Below are positions 57,500-64,000 of a DNA stretch of 64,000 bases, one piece after another. The translations under genes were made by a program, and so were the position numbers. Numbering within the stretch: position 1 is the first letter of the stretch; the number at the start of each line of letters is the position of its first letter. Source of the DNA: Desmodus rotundus (Eukaryota; Chordata; Mammalia; Chiroptera; Phyllostomidae); the NCBI RefSeq assembly GCF_022682495.2, contig NC_071392.1, positions 111,218,896-111,282,895 of the forward strand, read 5' to 3'. The notes beneath the pieces are model-generated. The model saw only the letters and a list, made by a program, of their open reading frames with translations, was not told where the DNA came from and searched no databases.

Positions 57500-58720
57500 T
57501 TTTTGACTGGTTACTATTTGTTTTAACAGCTTTATTGGTCATGTAATTTACATACCATAAAATTCATCCGTTTACAGTGTATAATTTTAGTATATTTAAA
57601 GATCTGTGCAACTGCCAGCATAATTTAACCTCACTCGCCACCCCCACCCTCCCCACCCCAAAGGTAGGCCAGCACCGGTCTACCTTATTCTCTGTGGATT
57701 CGCCTATTTTGGACCTGTCAGAAGTGCAGTACATCTGTGGCCATTTGCGATGGACTTTTGTCACATAGCACGATGTGTCTGAGGTGCATCCACGTAGTAG
57801 CATGAATCAGCACTTCATTCTTTTATCAGGGTGTCAAACTCATTTTCACTGGGGGCCACACCAGCCTCGTGGTTGCCTTCAAAGGGCTGAATGTCATTTT
57901 AGGACTGTATACATGTAACGACTCCTTAACTAGGGGCAAGGAGCTGCCACTGGGTAGAAACAAGGTGCGGGGCCGGATAAAACCAGGTGGAGGGCCGGAT
58001 TCGCCCGCGGGCCTTGTGTCTGCTGCTGTGTTCTAGCTGCTGAGTAATACTCCAGTGTGTGGGTCTGCCATGTTTACTTAACCATTCATCTGTTGGTGGA
58101 CACCTGGTTGTTTCTGTTTTCTTGGCTATTTTGAAGGATGTTTCTATGAACATCTGTGTGTGCACGTTTTGGGGAGGAGGTATACGTTCACTTTTGGGGG
58201 CATCTACCTAGGAGCGGAATTGCTGGGTCATGCGGTGGGTCTGTGTACAGCCTTTTGAGGCACTGCCAGGCCGCTTTCCAAAACCGTTTTACCTTTCCCT
58301 GCAACAGTGCCTCACGGCCCTAACCTGCCCACAGCCTCCCCAACCCCTGTCACTTTCTGTCCCCGTCACCGCGTTTCCCAAATGCCTGGGATGCCGAGCA
58401 CTTTGCCTTTGCTTATTGGCCGTTTACATACCTTCTTTGGAGAAATGTCTTACCATATCCTTTGCCCATTCTTAAATGGGGTTCCTTCTCTTTCTTTACT
58501 GAGTTTGTAGGAATTCTTTATATACAAGTCTCTTAGCAGACATATGATTTGCAAATATTCTGTTTCATTTTCACTTTCTTTGTGTGGGTCACTCTACTCA
58601 AATTTTCCCTTGTGCCCTGTACTTCTCCCATATTTTCAAAGGCCTGTTGTTCTCTTTTCACCCTTTATTAATTTAAACTTTGTAGCTAGTTAACAATTAT
58701 TTATGTTAAATAATCTCTGT
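57500..58720 (-). repeat. Old L1 (L1M) fragment interrupted by a hAT element
   Basis: Reverse L1: TTTATTGGTCATGTAATTTA, CATAGCACGATGTGTCTGAG, GCTGAGTAATACTCCAGTGT, GGAGCGGAATTGCTGGGTCA. The hAT insertion at 57827-58030 splits it. Confidence 0.85.
57827..58030 (+). mobile_element. Non-autonomous hAT-type element, third copy
   Basis: Begins CAGGGTGTCAAACTCATTTT and ends near GGGCCTTGTGTCTGCTGC. It is inserted in old reverse L1 sequence, which resumes at GCTGAGTAATACTCC. It belongs to the same family as 16.6 and 50.7 kb. Confidence 0.8.
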
Positions 58721-58739
58721 TGAAAAAGCCAGTGTAATT

Positions 58740-59110
58740 TCGGTCCCCGATCGAGCCCTGTGTCTGTTTTTCTTTTGTTTTTTCTTGCGTTGCCAGTGAG
58801 ATTTATCCATGCCGACACCTGGTGCTGTGGTTTTGTCGTCTCTGTCCGTTCTGTGGGTGGCAGGTTGGGCTGTTTCCACTGTGGGTGGGGCTCTGGCAGC
58901 AGTGCTGCTGTGAATGTTCCGGCACCTGCCGGCTGGCGAACACGCGTCCACATTTCTGTTAGGTACCTATGCACACACCTAGGAGAGGAACTGCTGGGTC
59001 CTAGGGTAGATGTCTGTTCAGCTTTAGTCGGTTTTCCAAAGTGGTTGCTCCTGTTTACGCCCCTCCTGTAGCGTGAGAATTCTGGGTGCCCCCCCCCAGT
59101 ACATGGTATT
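58740..59110 (-). repeat. Old L1 fragment, GC-rich and diverged
   Basis: GAGAGGAACTGCTGGGTCCT and TTTTCCAAAGTGGTTGCTCC repeat the L1 landmarks already seen 0.8 kb to the left, suggesting a second old L1 piece or a local duplication. Confidence 0.6.
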
Positions 59111-60478
59111 GGGGGTTTTGCATCGTGGCTCCATCAGTGGGTATCAGCTCCATTTAGTGAGTCCCTCCTTTCCCCTCTCATCTGTCACTTTTGTCATGTA
59201 ACAAGCTCCACAGATGGGAGTCTGCTGTGGACTCTCCATCCCAGTGGTAAGTTTGTCTATCCCTCTACCAGTGTCCCGAGCCACATGTCCCTGCCTTCTC
59301 CCAGGAAGGCCTTTGGCGCCATGGTGGCTCTGCAGAAGGACTGGTGACCCTGGTGTTGGGTGCCCATGGCCAGTGCTCTGGGACTCCCTCAGGGCTGGCT
59401 GCAGTGAGTGGTGGCCAGGTTGGTGGAGCTCAGGGTAGCTCAGGGCCCATAGTCTGGGGCCGGGGTCAAGGTGAGGTCGGGACTGAGCCTGGGACCGTAC
59501 TTGGGCCTAGGGGGAACTTTTCCGGACCTGGCTCCCTGTGGAGTTGAGGTCAGGGACTTGTGGGGCTCAACATGGACACAATAAGAGGGGTTTCATGGGG
59601 CTCTGACCAGGGGCTGGCACAGAGGCTGTGCGAGGGTAGGGCCTCTCGGGCTGGCATGGGGTCGCCTTAGTGCTCAGCACTGATCTGGGACCTTTGCTGT
59701 GTGCTGTGGCTGATAGGCTCTGGGTGACCTTTAGGGAGGGCAGCAGGGCAGATCCAGGCCCTCATCTGCTCCCTGACCATTGCTGGGGTCAGGTGGGATG
59801 TGTCCAGTCCTGGCCTGAGCCCACTGCAGGGTCCAGGCCCCTCTGCTCCTCACACCGGGTGACCTCAGGCAGTCCCTGTGCTTCTCAGCTCTCTGTTCAT
59901 TCAGCCAGTATTTCCGCTCCTCCTAACCCCAGGCACCATGCGATTGTCCCATCATCTGGATTGACAGGGCCCCATCCTGTGCCGCCGCTTTGTGTGTGGT
60001 ACGTAAGCAGCTGTACCCGCTGCATTGGGTCGTGTGGCTGCCAGGACCCTCCAGCCGCGGAGGGTGCGGTACAGAGCACGCGCCGCAGCTGCCTTCATGG
60101 TGACCCTGACCCATTCCACCCGGTCATTCCCACTTCTGTCCCTAGCTACTGGGATGCACCCTCCTCAGTTTCCAAAGCCTGCCTGTTTTTCTGGGAGCCC
60201 TGAGGTGACCCTCGTGATCCAGGCTCTAGTCCTGGAAGCTGTATGACCTTGACCCCTGCCCCTCCAGAGGCCCAGAACCCCGCACTGGGATTTGCTACGG
60301 TGATTCCTGTGGGTCTTCCCCACTCCAGCCTCCCTCCCAGGGCGGGTGTTTCCCTCAGCACCTCTGCCCACCCGACTGCAGGTCTGGGCTCAGCTGAACC
60401 CTGGGAGTAGGGGTTGGAGGGGAGGTTGTACAGCCACTGGGGATGGGAGAAGGTGGGAGGGGGTCTGGGGCCCTTTTC
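59111..60478. other. Unique GC-rich sequence downstream of MYL9
   Basis: Between old L1 and the MYL9 poly(A) site. No exon or repeat recognised; frames up to 177 residues are attributed to GC richness. Confidence 0.45.
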
Positions 60479-60525
60479 GCACAGACGCAGACACACAGAC
60501 CCAAAGCAGTGCTCAGCCTTCTATT
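60479..60525 (-). terminator. Candidate MYL9 polyadenylation site
   Basis: On the minus strand a variant hexamer AATAGA (60520-60525) is followed after about 17 bases by a strongly GT-rich tract, GGGTCTGTGTGTCTGCGTCT (about 60479-60503), the usual layout of a mammalian cleavage site. No AATAAA or ATTAAA is seen on this strand between 60.3 and 61.05 kb. Confidence 0.5.
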
Positions 60526-61052
60526 AGAAACTCCGCCTCCCCAGGGCAAGCTCCACCCTCCAGCACCTTCCAGAGCACGCTCCGGTGGGGTGGGGGCAGG
60601 GTGCAGGGGAGGGCTCTGTCATCCTGTCCTCTGAGAAGGGACGCTGGTGAGGTTTGTGTGTTTGTGGCAGTGGCTGGGAAAGGGCTCTCGTGCCCTGCAT
60701 GGGGTGACATGGTGTCCCCTTCCTGTGGGGACAGCCCACTCCAGGCAGGAAACAGCTGCGGCCTGGGCTTTCCTACGGGGCCTTCCCTTCGACCCCCGGC
60801 CCAGCCCTCCGGCCTAGCCCCCCAGATGATCCTTTCTTGGAGGGTTGCAGTGGGCACACCTGCCTTATGTTGGCTGTGTGTTCTGTACCTGGCTCTGCTC
60901 TCTGGCGGCCCGTTTCCTCCACTGGGAGCCGGGCCCCTAACCCCTCAGAGGGAGGCTCCCCTGAGGGAGTCCCGCGGGCGTGGAGCAGGTGCAGACTGCG
61001 TGTGGGGGGAGCAGGTGACTGGGACAGGGGCCTGGGCACGGGGCCAGAGGGC
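60500..61052 (-). other. MYL9: MYL9 3' untranslated region
   Basis: Sequence following the TAG stop on the minus strand, GC-rich and without repeats. Its length of about 550 bases is set by the only plausible poly(A) signal seen downstream. The far boundary is inferred, not proven. Confidence 0.6.
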
Positions 61053-62186
<1,134 letters not shown>

Positions 62187-62573
62187 CTACAGACAGGAGA
62201 CAGGAAGTTTATACACGGTCAGCATCTCGCTGGGTGGCCAGCTGTCTGACTGTTCCCCGCCCATGTCCTCCTGGGGCCCTCGCCGAGTTCCCTCCTCTGG
62301 GCTGGATATCCAAGGTCAGAAGTGCTGTCGAACCTGTGAGAGCCACCACTGCTGCCTGCTCATTGCGCCCGGTGCTGCACCCGCCCCGCTGCGTTTCACT
62401 CGCACCGCCCTGTGGGGTCGGTGTTCTCACACCCACTTCACGGGTGTGGAGCCCGAGGCGCAGAGGTGACTCTGGCCACACAGTGAGGAAGGAGTGGAGC
62501 CGGCATTCAAACCCAGGCAGCCTGACCCCAGATTCCGGGCAGTTTCACAAGTGGTTCAAACAGTGAGGTTTGG

Positions 62574-62802
62574 CCCTGGCTGGTGTGGCTCAGTTCAACC
62601 CCCACTGAAAGGTTGTGGGTTTGATTCCTGGTCAGGGCACATACCTAGGTTGTAGGTTCAAACCCCGGTTAGGGCATGTATGAAAGACAACCAATTAATG
62701 TTTTCTCTCTCTCCCTCCCTCCTCTTTTCCTTCCTGTTCCCCCTCCTTTCTAAAAGCAGTGAAAAAATGTCCTCAGTTGAGGATTAAAAAAAAAAATTAC
62801 AA
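62574..62802 (+). repeat. Ves-type SINE in MYL9 intron 2
   Basis: The tRNA-like head (CCCTGGCTGGTGTGGCTCAG) and B-box-like GGTTTGATTCC are followed by a CT-rich body and an A-rich tail. It is flanked by a perfect 16-base target-site duplication, AAACAGTGAGGTTTGG, at 62558-62573 and 62803-62818. It lies antisense to MYL9. Confidence 0.95.
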
Positions 62803-62879
62803 AAACAGTGAGGTTTGGTATCAGGCTCTGTGTCTCAGGTTCCCCTGCCTCTTAGGAGATTTATGAAGATGACGGAGGC

Positions 62880-63120
62880 AGTTGTTGTAAAATGCTCATG
62901 ATTAGCACAGCCTATGGACTCGAATCAACTGCAGGGTTCGAATCCCAGCTCTATCATTTAGTAGCTGTGTGACCTTGGGCAAATTACTTAACCTCTCTGA
63001 GCCTCTATTTCCTCATTTGTAAAGTGGGAAGGATAGTCACATCTACGCAATAGGATTGCTTTGAGATTTAAGATTGCAAAGACTTAAAATGTAATACCTG
63101 CAGAGATTCTTGTTACTATT
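62880..63120 (+). repeat. MIR
   Basis: Carries the MIR core: GGGTTCGAATCCCAGCTCT, then AGCTGTGTGACCTTGGGCAA and AACCTCTCTGAGCCTC, ending in a degraded 3' part. Old and without target-site duplication. Confidence 0.9.
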
Positions 63121-64000
63121 TTATTTGCTGCTCTTGCTCTTGTTTTTTTTAATCTGAGGGTGATGTCCCTACCTGGAAGGCTGAGCTTTGCATGGGAGTG
63201 CGGGTGCTTCTGGGTGCACCCAGGGCTGTCGGCAGGTCTCTGGGTATTAGGGCCCTGCCTGCTGGGTGCTGCCTCCTAAATGGGAAGGAGTCTCTGTGTC
63301 CCTGTCTCTTCTGAGCTGCGCTGGCCTGCTGTGTCTCCAGGGATGGCCGTGAAGTCGGGTGCACAGCCCTTCTCCGCATCAGGCCTCAGCCCTCCCTGCC
63401 AGGGGACCTCCTTGGGGAGGGAGCTTTCAAGTGGATCTGGCCAGAAGCTGGGAGGGGTTTGGAGCCCACAGTGGGGGCAGAGTCTGATGTCAGCCCTTCC
63501 ACCAGACACCCTAGGGGTGACAAGAGGGCCACGGGCACAAGCGGGGCCACCTAGCTGTGAGGGGCAGTGCCAGGGAATGACGTAGGCCTGCGTGGCCCCA
63601 GAGCTTCGGGGCGTGAACACCACAGGCTGCCTCCTCTGCTGCCAGGCTCCCCCTCTTCCCCAGCCAGTGTCAGGCCTAGATGCCCCCACCTGGATAAAGG
63701 GGTGCTGGGAACTGGGGCTCAGGTGGCTGTCTGGCGAGCACATGAGGAGGATAGCGGATGGGGCAGGGCCCCAGGCTGGGGCGGCGGCGGTCCTCTGGGC
63801 CTCAGTTCTTCCGTCTGAGTGACGGTGAGTTATACTCCATTCCTGAGCCCCTTGGCTCTATGATTCTGATTCTGGGGGAGTCACTGAAGTCAGAGAGGCT
63901 CAGAGCTTGGCACAGGGGCCTCTAAAGGAGGGGACATGCTCTGGCCTCCCCTCCAGGCCTCAGTTTCCCCATCAGTACAATGGAAAGCCTGTGCAGTTCA

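Overview
The window is 64 kb of mammalian nuclear DNA, almost certainly from a bat. The main evidence is about sixteen tRNA-derived SINEs of the bat Ves type, whose heads read GGCCCTGGCTGGTGTGGCTC or a close variant and which carry A/T-rich tails. Several still have clear target-site duplications. LINE-1, half-L1 (HAL1), L2, MIR and hAT-type repeats fill much of the remainder, as expected for a eutherian genome. Nothing is prokaryotic: there are no operons, CRISPR arrays or ribosomal RNA genes.

Only one protein-coding host gene can be named. MYL9, the smooth-muscle and non-muscle myosin regulatory light chain, lies on the minus strand at the right edge. Its last two coding exons are present (exon 3 at 61934-62095, exon 4 at 61053-61225) with correct splice sites, and its 3' UTR runs to about 60.5 kb. 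The N-terminal coding exon, with the phosphorylation sites, and the promoter lie beyond the right end.

Region by region: 0-8 kb is unique sequence broken by SINEs and L1/L2 remnants. 8.2-10.8 kb is a nearly full-length reverse HAL1. 11.4-14.3 kb is unassigned sequence followed by an L2. 14.4-15.6 kb is a CpG-rich promoter-like segment with two CCAAT boxes, E-boxes and GC boxes but no identifiable gene. 16-21 kb holds two hAT-type elements and GC-rich unique DNA. 21.2-21.9 kb is a truncated HAL1. 25.5-29 kb is an old L1 followed by an internally deleted L1. 30.7-31.4 kb is a large imperfect palindrome carrying TCCATGGA repeats. 38-42.3 kb is mostly L2 plus a peculiar GC-rich cassette. 42.9-45 kb is an old L1 and a clean hAT element. 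46.8-47.5 kb is GC-rich. 49.2-51.7 kb is a HAL1 carrying both a SINE and a hAT insertion. 53.5-55.5 kb is a complete forward half-L1 with an intact ORF1 and no ORF2. 56-59 kb is old L1. 60.5-64 kb is MYL9.

The most notable features are the half-L1 with an uninterrupted ORF1, the hAT insertion whose empty site can be read from another HAL1 copy in the same window, the palindromic minisatellite and the orphan CpG promoter. No wholly new system is evident; most of the DNA is intergenic and repeat-derived. Host coding sequence other than MYL9 was not detected, and neither was TGIF2, the neighbour expected from human synteny.
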